DNA of 64,000 nt from Odontesthes bonariensis (taxonomy: Eukaryota > Chordata > Actinopteri > Atheriniformes > Atherinopsidae): NCBI RefSeq assembly GCF_027942865.1, contig NC_134509.1:34460197-34524196 (forward strand), read 5' to 3'. Numbering within the stretch: position 1 is the stretch's first letter; each line of letters starts with the position of its first letter. Below are positions 52,251 to 64,000 of this stretch, piece after piece. A program made the position numbers and the translations under genes. Under the pieces are notes generated by a model. It was not told the origin of the DNA, ran no database searches, and saw only the letters and a list, made by a program, of their open reading frames with translations.

Positions 52251-52320
52251 AAGCTTGAACAATAATTTTGGTTATTTTATCATGTGGCGAGGAGATATTT
52301 GGTATGAGAGGTGTTAGAAC

Positions 52321-52963
52321 TAGTGATGGGAAGTTCGGCTCTTTTCCGAGAGCCGGCTCTTTTGACTCGGCTCCCAAAGAAGAGCCGGCTCTTTCGACTC
52401 CCGAACGGCTCTTTATTTAGGATCTTTTGTAGCTTATATTTTACCTAAACTTTGCAAAAAAAAAATCATGGTTTATGTGTTGAAAACCCTTTTGCTTTCA
52501 GTGTTTTAATGAGAGACCTTATAATTGCCTAATTCTTTGCATTTATTCGGTGACAAAACCACTTTTACATTTGTTTATTTCAATTAAACTTTTTTATTGC
52601 ACAAATTAATAAACTTCAAACACATCCACAGAACAGAACCAAACTCAAGCTCACATTAATAATGTCCTCAATTGAACTTTTTCATTGGACAAATAAACCA
52701 AAACATTTCAAACAAATCCACAGAACAAAACCAGAACCAAACTCCTTAATTCTCACGTGAATACCGCATGCTGGTCGCCATGCTGGCCAATCATAACAAA
52801 GCTCTGTCGTAACCAGAGCTGGGACTGAGCACTGAAAGTGAAACCTAAGCAGCGAATGGAAAAAAACTTGGAGTCGGCTCTCACTTGATGCGAGCCGGGT
52901 CTTCTGATTCACTACAAAGAGCCGGCTCTCAGAGCCGATGCTTGTGCGCATGACCCATCACTA
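52321..52963. mobile_element. hAT MITE, 643 bp
   Basis: It begins TAGTGATGGGAAGTTCGGCT and ends GACCCATCACTA. GTTAGAAC flanks both ends exactly (52,313-52,320 and 52,964-52,971). GAGCCGGCTCTTTT-type palindromes occur near both ends. No intact gene. Confidence 0.95.
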
Positions 52964-52971
52964 GTTAGAAC

Positions 52972-53659
52972 TAAAAAGTCTGACAATGCCACCCTGGGGT
53001 ATGTTCTGCTATGTGGATCTCCTTTAAGGCACCCAGGTTCGCTCACCCAAGCAGGAGATGAGAATCCATTTCCCAATACAAATATTTATTTATGGACACA
53101 AGGACAAAAAATATAAAAGTACGACCAATTTAAAAAATCTAGTTCTAGGTGTGGATAGGCCTGCCAGCGGTGGGGCTAGCAATGCGGGAGTAGGGACATC
53201 AGTCACACAAAAGGAGATGCCACCACCGCCTTAGGCCATCAGCACCTAAAGAACACAGAATAAAAAGGGAGTGACCGGTCAGAGGGTTTTCCAAAACGTC
53301 AATATATAAACCAAGATCTTATTTCCAACACAGTTACTCCGTGAATTAAAATGAATAAAAAGAACTCCCAACTCCAAGCAGGTGATGAGCTAGTCACACT
53401 GGCAGGCTAGGGAGTTGGAATGAATTAAAAGAAACAGTAAAAGACAAACCAAAAAGCAAATGCAGCAGAGTTCCAGCTAAGGTATTAGCTCAGCTTCACA
53501 GGTGTAGGCCACAGTGGCAGCAGGGTTAGCTGTGCACCAGAAGGCCTCAATCCAGCCTTACAGATACAATCAGGAAAGTGGTTGTTGGCTTCAGGGAGAG
53601 AAAGAGCTTGAGCTCAACCAGTTACCCTAAGGCCTAGAAACACAAACTTGGCACAATAC
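52972..53659. other. Unassigned sequence
   Basis: No gene or recognised repeat. The phrase CAAGCAGGAGATGAGAATCC and A-rich stretches suggest old repeat material, without clear ends. Confidence 0.45.
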
Positions 53660-54775
53660 CATCATGAATGAGGGAAGTACCAGCGGTAATCCTGTCTCAG
53701 AGTGATGCAGAAAAACTTGTCCATGCATTTGTCACAAGATTGGACTACTGTAATTCTTTATTATTGGGCTGTCCCACATATTCTCTGAAAAGCCTTCAGT
53801 TGATCCAAAATGCTGCAGCCAGAGTTTTGATGAGAACTAACAGGAGAGATCATATTTCTCCAGTTTTAGCTTCTCTTCATTGGCTCCCTGTTAAATTCAG
53901 AATAGAATTTAAGATTCTTCTCCTTTCATATAAAGCTCTTAATGACCGAGCTCATCATATCTTAAAGATCTCATAAGATATTTTCCTAACAGAGCACTTC
54001 GTTCCCAAACTGCAGGTTTACTTGAGGTTCCCAGAGTTTCTAAAAGTAGAATGGGAGGCAGAGCATTCAGTTATCAGGCCCCTCTCTTGTGGAATAAGCT
54101 GCCAGTAAATGTCTGGGAAGCAGACACCCTTTCCACTTTTAAGATCAGGCTTAAAACTTTCCTTTTTGATAAAGCTTATAGTTAGGGATCGTTCAGGTGA
54201 TCCTGAAACATCCCATAGTTAAGCTGCTATAGGCCTAGACTGCTGAGCTCATCTGTCACACCTTTCCTCACTTTACTATCTTTTTTCCCCCTGTTTAATG
54301 TCTCAAATGATATTATGTATATGTGACATTATTGTGGTCATTAACTTGTGTCTGCCTGTTCCAACAGGTATCCTTTGAATAGTGTTACAGTGTTTTTTTT
54401 CCCCTCTTTTCTGTCTTCTCAAACCCCAGCTGGTGGAGGCGGATGGCCATCCTTCCTGAGTCTGGTTCTGCCAGAGGTTTCCTCCTGTTAAAAGGGAGTC
54501 GTTCCTCTCCACAGTCGCCTCAGTCACGCTCAGGACGGGAGATTGGACTGAAGACAAGTTTCGGTGCAATCTGTTGGTCTCCTTAGCTAGGAAATTGTTT
54601 TTGAATTGGCTCTATATGAATGAATTGGATTATTTTGTAAATAATTATGATTACAATGAATTGAATTCCAATTGGTTTGAATTGGACTATACTATTTAAG
54701 TGCCTTGAGATGACATTTGTTGTATTTGGCGCTATATAAATAAAACTGAATTGAATTTAATTTAATTAATCCACC
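53660..54775 (+). pseudogene. L2-clade LINE, C-terminal ORF and 3' UTR
   Basis: The plus frame reads SDAEKLVHAFVTRLDYCNSL, LLGCPTYSLKSLQLIQNAAA, RDHISPVLASLHWLPVKFRI and EFKILLLSYKALNDRAHHIL. After a frameshift near 53,955 it continues LRSQTAGLLEVPRVSKSRMG, AFSYQAPLLWNKLPVNVWEA and LKTFLFDKAYS before the stop. This is the post-polymerase tail of L2-clade ORF2. A long 3' UTR follows, ending GGCGCTATATAAATAAAAC and an (AATTG)n tail. 5'-truncated and frameshifted. Confidence 0.9.
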
Positions 54776-55109
54776 AGTAGCCAAGCAAGGGCCTACACCG
54801 AAACCAGCTGCAGCAATGTCAGAGGGTAGACAACCAAAAAGAGGGCAGAGACTAGAGCTGAGAGAACACATACCATCTGCAGCCACAGCCTGCTTATATA
54901 GGCTGCTGCGTTTGAGTGACAGGCTGGTAAGTGTCATGCATTTACAGGGACCAGTTAGCTAAAGTCAGATAGGAAAGACCATATTCCTTCCACATATATA
55001 ATATTATGTCATCGTAACTAATGTTACTTAAGTGTAACGTTATTACAGCGGGGACTGGTACTCTCTCTCATTGTCTCTTGCTGTTTTTTTTCTTCTTCAT
55101 ATTTTGAAG
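54776..55109. other. Unassigned; 5' side of the THAP gene
   Basis: No coding exon found. GCTTATATAGGCTGC near 54,892 resembles a TATA box, without further support. Confidence 0.35.
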
Positions 55110-55810
55110 GTTTCCCAGTGATACAGGCTTGAGGAGGCAATGGGAAGTTGCTATATGACGGGAGGGTTTTTTTTGCGACAGAGTCGTCAAAGCTCTGTAG
55201 TGAGCACTTCAAGCCTGAAGATTTTGACAGGACGGGTGAGATTGTCAGGCTTAGAGACGGAGCGACCCCATCTGTCTTCAACTTCCCATCTCATCTCCAA
55301 AGAGTAGGTGTATTTTTAGAATTTGTGATGTATTGTGTATTACAATACACTGTGGGTTACTAACACCGTTTCAAGTGTTTTTAATGAAGTTGTTTTTAAG
55401 TATTATGTTTCTTATATTTTATCCTGTAGTGACAAGGAACACAAAAACTTCAAGGAAAGCTCAAGAGAGCCTACTAGTGGACATTTCTCAGCATTTCCCT
55501 GAAAGTGAACCTCAGCCCAATGATGTGAGTATTTGTAGGCTATTTGATATGTCCCACACAGCTGAGAGCATCATGGCTCTGGTAATATCAAAAAGGACCA
55601 CTCCTATGCATTGTCCAATTCTCCTACTCGTCTAAAGGCCAGACTCAGTGAGGCTTTGGCTAAAGTGGAGAGTCTGGAGCGGGAGAAGCAAAATGCAAAG
55701 GCCCGAGAACGGAGAGCAAAGAAAACCATAAAGAGTCTTCTGGAAGATCTGAAGAAAGAAAAAAAAACTTGTAAATGAGGAGTTGAAAGAAAAGCTTGAC
55801 TTCCACTCAG
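55110..55810 (+). pseudogene. THAP-domain gene fragment with three lesions
   Basis: Exon 55,110-55,302 reads [15 protein letters not shown], a TGA in place of the usual Arg, REG, then after a one-base shift in a T8 run [20 protein letters not shown] and [14 protein letters not shown]. This is the C-terminal two-thirds of a THAP C2CH finger (CSEHF, AVPS-type end). Exon 55,430-55,524 reads VTRNTKTSRKAQESLLVDIS. Exon 55,596-55,810 reads SPTRLKARLSEALAKVESLE, REKQNAKARERRAKKTIKSL, and after a shift in an A8 run LVNEELKEKLDFHS to donor GTAAAA, a coiled coil. The layout (THAP finger, linker, coil) is that of THAP-containing P-element-like transposases or THAP genes. The first THAP exon and any catalytic part are absent. 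Confidence 0.75.
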
Positions 55811-57501
55811 GTAAAATAAATTGATAATACAACCTTGAATTTTATGCTGTTTACACTCTTTGTCAGACTTTATAAAAGTTACATTATATTATCTATTACA
55901 TTACATTATCATTACAAAATCTAATGTGTACGCTACAATTTGTTCAAATGATAGTGTAGTGCTGGCTGCATAACAAAGTATCAAGCAATGGAATGAAACA
56001 TATCGCTCTACAGGACACGTTTTAAGTCCTTAATCAAGAAGAAGAAACAGAACATTGTCAGACAGACATGATTGAATATGGAAGAACTGTAATGGTTGGT
56101 GAAAACGTTGGGATGAGAGGGCCGATACCTTTGATGTTGCTTCCTTTTTTTGACATTGTCTCTGTCTTTATTGTTGACTCCATGCATTGCATTTATGTAA
56201 CAGTGATGGGTAAGCTGTCCACCCTGTGGTTTGACCAGAATCAATAACATAAGAGGCCTTGTATAGTTGATCACATGTGGCGTACAATGTTCGCGTTCTT
56301 CTTCATCTCTGTGGCAGTGTCAGAAACTGGGGGCCTTTATGGTGTACAATGGCACTCAGTTTGTACCTTTACAGAGAGTAACATCTTTTCTCTTACTGAA
56401 ATGTGCATTTGTGAGATTGTGATGATAAATGCTCAACTCAGAATAAAGCAGCTGTTTAATAAAATGATATTTGTCTATAATACAAACAAACATGCAAGAA
56501 GAGAATAAGGCACTGTGTTATTTGGTCGTGGCTGCTTTAGACCTCTTAATCTGTATAAAAAGGATGCTATTGTAAAACATGGATAACCAGTCTAGCTATT
56601 TTATTTTCATGCTACATAACAATTTAGAATGAGATTAACACCTGAGTTGGCCCTAGTGTAGAACTGGCTCCTAAGTGCCTGCCTACAATGTACAATTTAA
56701 ATATACCTTATTCAATGTTATTGGTTCAGGAATATAGTGATTCATCGTGTCTTCAATGTTATTGAACTATGTGCCAAAGATAGTGAAATTTCTTTTGTTT
56801 GTAGATTCTGTGGAAGGGGCTGAGTCCATTTTATTTTGTGCATGTCTTCCACAGTGATGTTTATGCTATGTAATCAGGTCATTATTGGTGTTGAATGCAC
56901 TCAGTCAACATAACACAATACAATGTCTTCATTTGGTGTAAACAATCAGTGTGAAGATAAAGCTCTTTTCTTGATTACATCCAGGCAGATAGTTTTCACC
57001 ATTTGAACTCTTTTTATTCATTCCTCATGTTGATTTTTGGTAGCATTTATTGTATCATTTAGCTGTTTGGTTATTTTCTGGCATATATGTCTTTCTGTGC
57101 CTACTGATTTGTTATCTGTAACAGTGTATATCTTATAAAAGTGTGAAGTTCTTCTGCAGTTGTATAATAAAGGCTGACTTACTGGGCCACTAAATGACTG
57201 CTTGCAATGTGGATATTGCAACCCTGTAATTGTGAATTACTTTCAATACATACTGCGTGACTTTGTAGATGCCAATGAATCATATCAGTATTGTTGCTTC
57301 ATTATCATTCAGCTGAAGTAAAAAACAAACGACTGTGGTTCTTTGCAATGCCTTAGAACAGATGTGTTTATATAGTCTTGATAATGATGAAACTTTCTAT
57401 TAGTCAGTATTGACATTACTGCACTTTTTGAAAATAATCAAAAAGATCACCAGTTGAAAATGTGCAGGTTTTTTTTAGTCATTCCAACTTGAAAGGAATA
57501 T
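55811..57501. other. Unassigned AT-rich sequence
   Basis: No coding exon or repeat family recognised. It may be intronic or the 3' flank of the THAP gene. Confidence 0.45.
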
Positions 57502-57509
57502 CAAAATAG

Positions 57510-58583
57510 TAGAGCTGTAACAAAATCCGGGTTATCCGGTTTTCAACCCGGATAAATACGTCACCCGGGCAGACCGGATGGTGGCATGCATTTGATCCGC
57601 CTTAAAAAAAAATAATTAAAAAAAAGATTAAACCGGAATATATATATATACATATATATATATATGTATATATATTCATTCCTAGGCTACAGTCTTTCTC
57701 TAGCATGGTGTTCAGTCACGAACACAGTCACAGACACACTGAGTGAAACGAAACCTAACTCCCGCCCCGTTTGTCACGAGCCGGTTAAGTGAGCCATGCC
57801 CCCTACTGATCCGTCCTGACTTGCGATCCGTCCGGACGGGACGAATCCCCGCTGACTCGTACTGCTCGAACGGCTCGCGGGCCAGTCTGGCGAATCATGC
57901 CGGCTCTGGGTGACTCACGGCCAGACGAGTCACGCGGCAGAATCGAAACTTAAAATGATCCGAGTTGGCACGGATCCGCTAGCCCGTCTGACCGCTGAGT
58001 CACCCAGAGCCAGCGATTCAGCGGTCAGACGGGCAAGTAGCGGATCCATGCCAACTCGGATCTTTTTAAGTTTCGATTCTGCCGGCAGCAAGGATTGTCG
58101 ACTCGTCAACCCATCTGACTGCTGAAGCCTCTGTAGCTCGCTACAAGCTCGGTTAGCGTGGCTTCATGCATCTTGTACAGTCGTTGAAAAATAATCATTT
58201 AGTGATATAGGGAGGGCAAGATCATTCCATGTTGTTTACTTGTAGGTCTAAACTCAGCATTGCCTCTCCTAATGCTACCACATTTGTTGCTGTGTAAACG
58301 CACACACTAGCTGTTGTGTCTGGCTTTCAGATAACATGGCATTGAATTATTACTTGACAAAAATAAATGAATGAAATTGTAGCCGTAGGCTGCTCTTTGA
58401 TTTATCAAAATGAATTGATAAATGGGACAAAAAAAGGCGAGGCGTATAGCCACTTAACGGCAGAAAGTTTTTTTTTTTAATAAGTGACTCAAGTGATTCA
58501 AGTGATCCGTATAACTCGAATCCCCTCCTCGAAATGATCCGATCAGCCCGGATCGCCCAAAAGATTCGAGTTAAGCATCTCTA
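57510..58583. mobile_element. hAT MITE, 1,074 bp, with an internal 62-66-bp hairpin
   Basis: It begins TAGAGCTGTAACAAAATCC and ends TTAAGCATCTCTA. CAAAATAG flanks both ends exactly (57,502-57,509 and 58,584-58,591). In the middle, 57,939-58,000 and 58,015-58,080 are inverted repeats with few differences (AGAATCGAAACTTAAAA at the outer edge). CCGGGT/ACCCGG and GATCCG motifs are frequent. No transposase. Confidence 0.9.
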
Positions 58584-58689
58584 CAAAATAGTGTGGAAAG
58601 TTTTTGCATATGTGCTTCATTTGTTACCACATATGGAACATGTCCTTTATCCATGTGGGTAACGTGTAGTTTCTGACAAGGATTAATGT

Positions 58690-58780
58690 TTTTTTTTTTT
58701 TTTTTTTTTTTTATAGAATCCTTGCAATAAGTTGATACCAAGGAAAACCTGTCAGCATATTATATATATATATATATATT
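58690..58780. repeat. Poly-T run and (TA)n
   Basis: About 25 T at 58,688-58,712 and TATATATATATATATATA near 58,760-58,779. Confidence 0.95.
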
Positions 58781-58967
58781 ACAGAAAGCCACAGTAAAAT
58801 TAGGGACATATGAGGTAAGAATAGCGATATAACTAACTATGAACTTTCCAGTATGATACAACTAAATATGCTCAATGAGAGCAGGCAGAATAAGACGTGT
58901 GACTTTTTATATGAATAAACAAGAGAAGAATGAGGAGAGGAAGAAGCTCTTGGAATGAAATTGAGGT

Positions 58968-58983
58968 GGCTCTTAAAAGAGCC
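58968..58983 (-). terminator. Histone 3' stem-loop of H3, with purine-rich downstream element
   Basis: On minus: GGCTCTTTTAAGAGCC, a perfect 6-bp stem with TTTA loop, followed by ACC. About 12 nt further, CCAAGAGCTTCTT (58,944-58,956) fits the U7-snRNA-binding downstream element. It lies 27 nt beyond the stop codon. Such sites direct cleavage of non-polyadenylated histone mRNA. Confidence 0.97.
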
Positions 58984-59010
58984 GTTGTGGCTTGTGGAGC
59001 AGCAGCTAGT

Positions 59011-59766
<756 letters not shown>

Positions 59767-59916
59767 ATGAGTGGCAGAGGAAAGACTAGCGGCAAGGCCA
59801 GAGCTAAGGCAAAGACCCGCTCCTCCCGGGCAGGACTCCAGTTCCCAGGCGGCCGTGTTCACAGGCTGCTGCGCAAAGGCAACTATGCCGAGCGTGCCGG
59901 TGTCGTGCCAAAGTAG
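59767..59916 (+). pseudogene. H2A: Histone H2A, truncated after about 43 residues
   Basis: Starts [20 protein letters not shown] and runs through [20 protein letters not shown] and AER. It then leaves the H2A sequence and stops at 59,914-59,916 after 49 codons; normal H2A is about 128. Residue 8 is S and 28 is G where canonical copies have G and V, so it has drifted. The histone-fold helices 2 and 3, the docking domain and the 3' stem-loop are absent. The sequence immediately after the break belongs to a Ty3/gypsy element. The product cannot form a nucleosome. Confidence 0.95.
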
Positions 59917-60231
59917 TTATCCCCGCCAGGATTTGTGTCCCCTGACGCGGGAGGGGGATACAAATCGGGAGGAGGTAAAAGCTGCTGATCCAATGTTGTG
60001 TCTAAACTCACGTACAGCCCACAGTTCCTTTGTCTCAGATGTGTTGCAGCACGTGCACGGGGCCCAGTATCTGCACATTTCTCTGCTGAAAAAGTGTTTG
60101 AGCAAGCAAGGCAAGTGTGTTACTGGCCCTCTATGTTTAAAGACATCAATCAGTTGTTAAAATTGGCTTTGTTCTTAGACATTATGAATGAAATAGTCTC
60201 TGTATTTTTCCATGACCTAAAATGATCCCGG
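59917..60231 (+). pseudogene. Ty3/gypsy LTR retrotransposon fragment (integrase zinc-binding region)
   Basis: A plus-strand frame contains AHFSAEKVFEQARQVCYWPS followed by MFKDINQL. This resembles the N-terminal zinc-binding region of gypsy integrases, with the H...H...YWP.M pattern. Upstream frames are broken. It begins right at the H2A break and ends just before the TTAA MITE. No protease, reverse transcriptase or LTR is adjacent on this side. It is a remnant, described here only as found. Confidence 0.55.
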
Positions 60232-60250
60232 ATGAACACGAGACATAACC

Positions 60251-60836
60251 TTAAAGCTGCAGTCTGCAGGATTTGTTGTTGTCATAGTCTTACTTTTTGG
60301 CATTTTAAGAGTTTACATGATCTATCAGAACGCTTGAAGTTGAAAATGGTGACCTCCGTAGTCGCAAAATGCAAGAAATGCTTATTTTTTAACCGAAAAA
60401 TAAAAAGTTATTCAACTTCCTGTCCCGCCCCATCAAAACACATGAGAACTCGTGCACGTTGCGCCTACACGACTCCTCATTCATCAACTCACCTGTCATT
60501 TGCGATCATGGAAGACACAGTAAGTAGACTAGCCCGTAATGAAGTTCAATAGTCTAGATAAATAAGCGTGGGGACGAGCCTACCTTGTATCGCGCGTGCA
60601 CAATCGGTGATTGACAGGCAGCAGAGCCCAGCTCGTAACCTGATTGGTTACCTTTTACCGGTCCGGTCTGCAATTTTGTAAACAAACCTGCTGGCTTTGG
60701 CGGGACCTAGCAGGACATATAGGGGACCTAGAGAACTTGTTTTTTTTTGTATTGGGGTATTTAATGTACTACTTTCAGAATCCCCGGACAGTTCCAGGCA
60801 TTATGCTTGAAGAAGAGTTGCAGACTTCCGCTTTAA
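60251..60836. mobile_element. TTAA-target MITE, second subfamily (586 bp)
   Basis: The ends are TTAAAGCTGCAGTCTGCAGG and, on the right, CAGACTTCCGCTTTAA. TTAA lies at both edges. The termini resemble those of the copies at 30,219 and 44,171, but the interior differs. Noncoding. Confidence 0.75.
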
Positions 60837-61181
60837 CTGAGACTGATCCAGACAAAACAGGGAACCCTGAGAACCCAGGTGCAGAAGCACACACACATTA
60901 TTTGGGTTATTCAGAGACATTATTTGGCTTATGACGAAGCATGTTGAACCGACTCATATCCAATCACATTTGATCAATAAGGGATCCAACGTGTGAAACA
61001 ATGACACATATAAATACAAAATGTTACTGGAAATCGAGGCTCTGACGGATTCCTGCGAGAGTTCTGTCATACCGAGTCCAGCGCTGAAATACTTCATTTG
61101 TTGCCAGAAATAAAGACTTCATTTCACTTGAGATTACTCCGGTTGGTTCTTGAGCTTTCAATTAAAGAATCGATCTAACAC
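60837..61181 (+). other. Possible LTR-like segment
   Basis: A TATA-like CATATAAATAC near 61,008, a polyadenylation signal in CCAGAAATAAAGACTTC near 61,100 and an end in TCTAACA are LTR-like. It would run TGTTGAACC...TCTAACA, but no matching second LTR is visible, and the flanks show no target duplication. Confidence 0.35.
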
Positions 61182-61690
61182 AGAGGTGGGAGTTACAGTA
61201 TGTGTGCCTTGTCAGACCTGCAGAGCACCTATGGGTGGGTCCCCAGTCACACGACCATTTCAGAGGGGCTGCTGACATCAAAGGGAAACAGATATGCGTT
61301 GGTGATGGAAGACTACTTCACCAGATTTGTGAATTGTTATGCTCTTCCCAATCAAACAGCCCAATCAGTTGCATGTTGCCTATTTGAGGATTCTGTACTT
61401 GTGCATGGAGTTCCAGAGACTGTTCAGTCATCAGCGTCGGCAGTCTGAAATTGTTCAGAGACTCTGTCAGCTTTTGGGGGATAAAAAAGACACGCACCAC
61501 TCTCTATAATCCGAAGTCGGATAGTATGGTGGAACGTTTTAACAGAACCCTGATAGACCAGCTGGCCAAGTTATTGCAGACTTATGGAGGGGAGTGGGAT
61601 GAATATGTTAAGTATGTGGCTTTTTCTGACACATGGACATGAGGGCCCGTGTTCCTGTGGATGTTTATAGAGGGCGTTTGTAGCACTATG
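61182..61690 (+). pseudogene. Ty3/gypsy integrase core fragment, frameshifted
   Basis: The frame reads LTSKGNRYALVMEDYFTRFV and NCYALPNQTAQSVACCLFED, then breaks. A second frame further on reads NPKSDSMVERFNRTLIDQLA and KLLQTYGGEWDEYVKYVAF. These are the catalytic-core regions of a gypsy integrase (the D of MEDYFT and the E of MVERFNR are recognisable). Multiple frame changes make it non-functional. It is probably the same old element as at 59,917-60,231, separated by later insertions. Confidence 0.75.
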
Positions 61691-61732
61691 TTGTCATGTT
61701 GATGTGATCATGCCCTGTCCCTTTTTTTCAGG

Positions 61733-62067
61733 ACGTTGATGATGAGGAAGGTTCGTACAATGATGTGCCAGTGGGGATCCTCTGCTATGAACAGGGAAAC
61801 ATCACTCAACACACGCAGTCCCTTCACCACAATGCATCCTCAGTGGGAATCATCTTGGAGGGAAACATTGTGATGGATGATGAAAGCCCGCCCCAGGCCA
61901 TGTACATTATCTTCAGACTTACCTATGCACTGCATCTCAACCACCCAAAGCACATGAAGAACACTTTTGATTTTTTTTTTTTCCAACAGGTACTTCTGAA
62001 TTTAGGTAAGACAGACCCGAAACCTAAACTTCAAACACTCAAGAAGCCTGGGGGGGGGGGGTCATGA
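61733..62067 (+). pseudogene. SAMD3-like C-terminal exons
   Basis: After an acceptor (CCTTTTTTTCAG) the frame reads DVDDEEGSYNDVPVGILCYE, ASSVGIILEGNIVMDDESPP, FRLTYALHLNHPKHMKNTFD. A second short piece after TTTTTTTCCAACAG reads VLLNLGKTDPKPKLQTLK. It is the same C-terminal region as at 8578-8889, on the opposite strand, and belongs to the fish SAMD3-like family associated with tnp2-like transposons. No upstream exons were found here. Confidence 0.7.
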
Positions 62068-63340
62068 GGAGGGGAGAGTGCTCTAGATCAGTATCTACTG
62101 TCAGCTTTATTTTTCACCCTTATTCTGTCTCACATATGCTGTTTTATTTTATCCGGAGAAACATTTTTTGTTAATGATCGAGTTCACAATTGCCATGGAG
62201 GAGTGGGATAGAGAGAGGAGAGGGGAAGACAGAAAGGGAGGTAGAGGTGGAGGGGGGAGTATGGGCTCTCCAGGTAGCTGCTCTGTTATTTTTTTCACCC
62301 TCCCGTTCTCTCTTCTTTCATTCTCACACACTTTTGTTTTGCCATTGGACACGATTGTTATTTGTAAATGTTAAGATGCAGGTCTGAGTTTTATCTTGCC
62401 AGTTTGGCAACCAAATTTGAAGAGGTGCAGTACAATATGGTAATGATTGGAGGTAAAGAGGAAGAGATTTCTTTTTTACTTTTCATGCCATCACTGAGGA
62501 AACTACACACTAGAAGCCTATTAGGCCATGGCTTTGTTTCTTTGTTGTTGGAAAAAAAACAAAGACATGTTCAATAAAAAAAAAAATTGGATCAGTGTAA
62601 TGTTGCATTTCTATGTATGCATCTTACACGGCTCTATTGATTGAAATACATATTTCAATATTTTGAAAAAGTTATGTTGGGTCAGTTAGAATATACAATT
62701 TACTAAAGGAATAATACTTACAAGAGTTGCATTATGAGCCGAGTTAAATAAATGGGTGGGGAATGATTGTTTAAACTAAGTATCTTCACTTACTGTAACT
62801 CGGTTATTAGTACATTCAACTTAAATGTTCTATTCCATTATGGGCTCAAGTACATTGAACGTAATCCACTTAACTTATTCAACTAATGCTTCATTACTTA
62901 ATTTTAACGAGTTACCTTTTTCTTTATAAGTATATTCTAGTAATCCGGGTTTACAGTGTACGCCGTTTATAAGACGTGCTGAAACAATCATTTTTAGTAT
63001 TCCTTCAGTCTGCCAATACACAGTTGACATGCAATAAGATTCAAGATAGTTTTGTCACATACACAATATGCTGTGAAATTCTTCCTTGTCCTGCTACAAA
63101 TAAAAAGGTAATTCAAATTAAATATGGATAAAATATATAAAATAAGAATAAAAGAAAATGTCTGAAATATAAAGTATTATCAGTATAGAAAGTTGAGTTG
63201 TGCTTCTGTAACTCGGAAGAATTGCTTTTCAATGAATGACAGTTTAAATAATTTCCTGAATGGTTGAGATCAGCACAGTTCACATCCAAGATGTTAATGA
63301 CATGAGCCAAATATTTCCGGAAGTGCTCTTGAGACAGAGT
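62068..63340. other. Unassigned; possible LINE/SINE tail at about 63,040-63,130
   Basis: No gene recognised. GTTTTGTCACATACACAATA followed by GTGAAATTCTTCCTTG resembles the end of a fish retroposon. The last 100 bp before 63,340 are H2B downstream flank, shared with 52,100-52,250. Confidence 0.4.
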
Positions 63341-63344
63341 GAGT

Positions 63345-63360
63345 GGCTCTTAAAAGAACC
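63345..63360 (-). terminator. Histone 3' stem-loop of H2B
   Basis: On minus: GGTTCTTTTAAGAGCC. The stem pairs with one T-G wobble at the third base; the loop is TTTA. A purine-rich CAAGAGCACTT follows at about 63,321-63,331. It lies 31 nt beyond the stop codon. Confidence 0.93.
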
Positions 63361-63391
63361 GTTGGGATTTGAGTGAGGTTTGTGGACGCGT

Positions 63392-63880
<489 letters not shown>

Positions 63881-64000
63881 GCTGCTCACATGGTTATGGG
63901 CTTAACGTTATGTTTCCGTGGAAAGCTGTTCAGACTTTTTTATTTAGCTTTGTTTTGTCTCCACGGCACAGGTAGTGATGGCAAAATTAGGCTTTTTGAA

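Noticed and set aside
59771-60160. 129-codon ORF across the H2A start
   Set aside because: It is out of frame with H2A and has no family resemblance; the H2A frame stops after 49 codons.
60837-61181. Complete LTR retrotransposon with paired LTRs
   Set aside because: Only one LTR-like segment is visible, with no matching second copy or target duplication; the integrase fragments are broken.

Overview
This window is nuclear DNA from a vertebrate, almost certainly a teleost fish. Three things show this: replication-dependent histone genes with the canonical 3' stem-loop, spliced genes with GT-AG introns, and repeats typical of fish (L2/Rex-type and RTE LINEs, hAT, PIF/Harbinger, Tc1/IS630 and TTAA-target DNA transposons). 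There is no operon, CRISPR array or prokaryotic signal. I cannot name the species.

Region by region: 0-10 kb holds LINE fragments, half of a TTAA-target element, a reverse-transcriptase fragment, a 465-codon tnp2-like transposase ORF, several inverted-repeat elements and a degenerate Tc1. From 10.1 to 21.7 kb there is a four-deep nest of DNA transposons (A contains B contains C contains D). Inside it lies a gapless inverted duplication of 3,989 bp per arm, about 99.9% identical, with a 157-bp spacer. Element A carries an apparently intact three-exon, 395-aa DD35E transposase. From 21.9 to 23.5 kb is a relative of A reduced to its catalytic exon. From 23.7 to 27.5 kb, on the minus strand, a C2H2-finger/tnp2-like ORF runs into exons of a SAMD3-like protein. 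From 28 to 36 kb are the 3' exons of a BEN-domain gene, with a PIF/Harbinger element in the intron before them and hAT and TTAA MITEs around. From 39.3 to 47.8 kb a 7.3-kb hAT element splits an L2-type LINE. That hAT element in turn hosts an RTE LINE copy and a TTAA MITE, each with a precise target duplication. From 48.8 to 52.0 kb a second hAT element has a third hAT inside its transposase gene. From 52 to 64 kb are the remains of a histone cluster: an H2B 3' fragment, an intact H3.2 gene, a truncated H2A next to Ty3/gypsy sequence, and an intact H2B gene. These are interleaved with hAT MITEs, an L2 LINE and a broken THAP-domain gene.

The only clearly functional host genes are histone H3.2 (59,011-59,421, minus) and histone H2B (63,392-63,766, minus). 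The BEN and THAP genes are partial, and the THAP copy carries lesions. Nearly everything else is mobile DNA. Because many insertions keep their target duplications, the order of events can be read directly. The most striking feature is the 8.1-kb palindrome, because its arms cross four transposon boundaries. It is therefore a segmental fold-back duplication (or an assembly artefact), not a transposition product.
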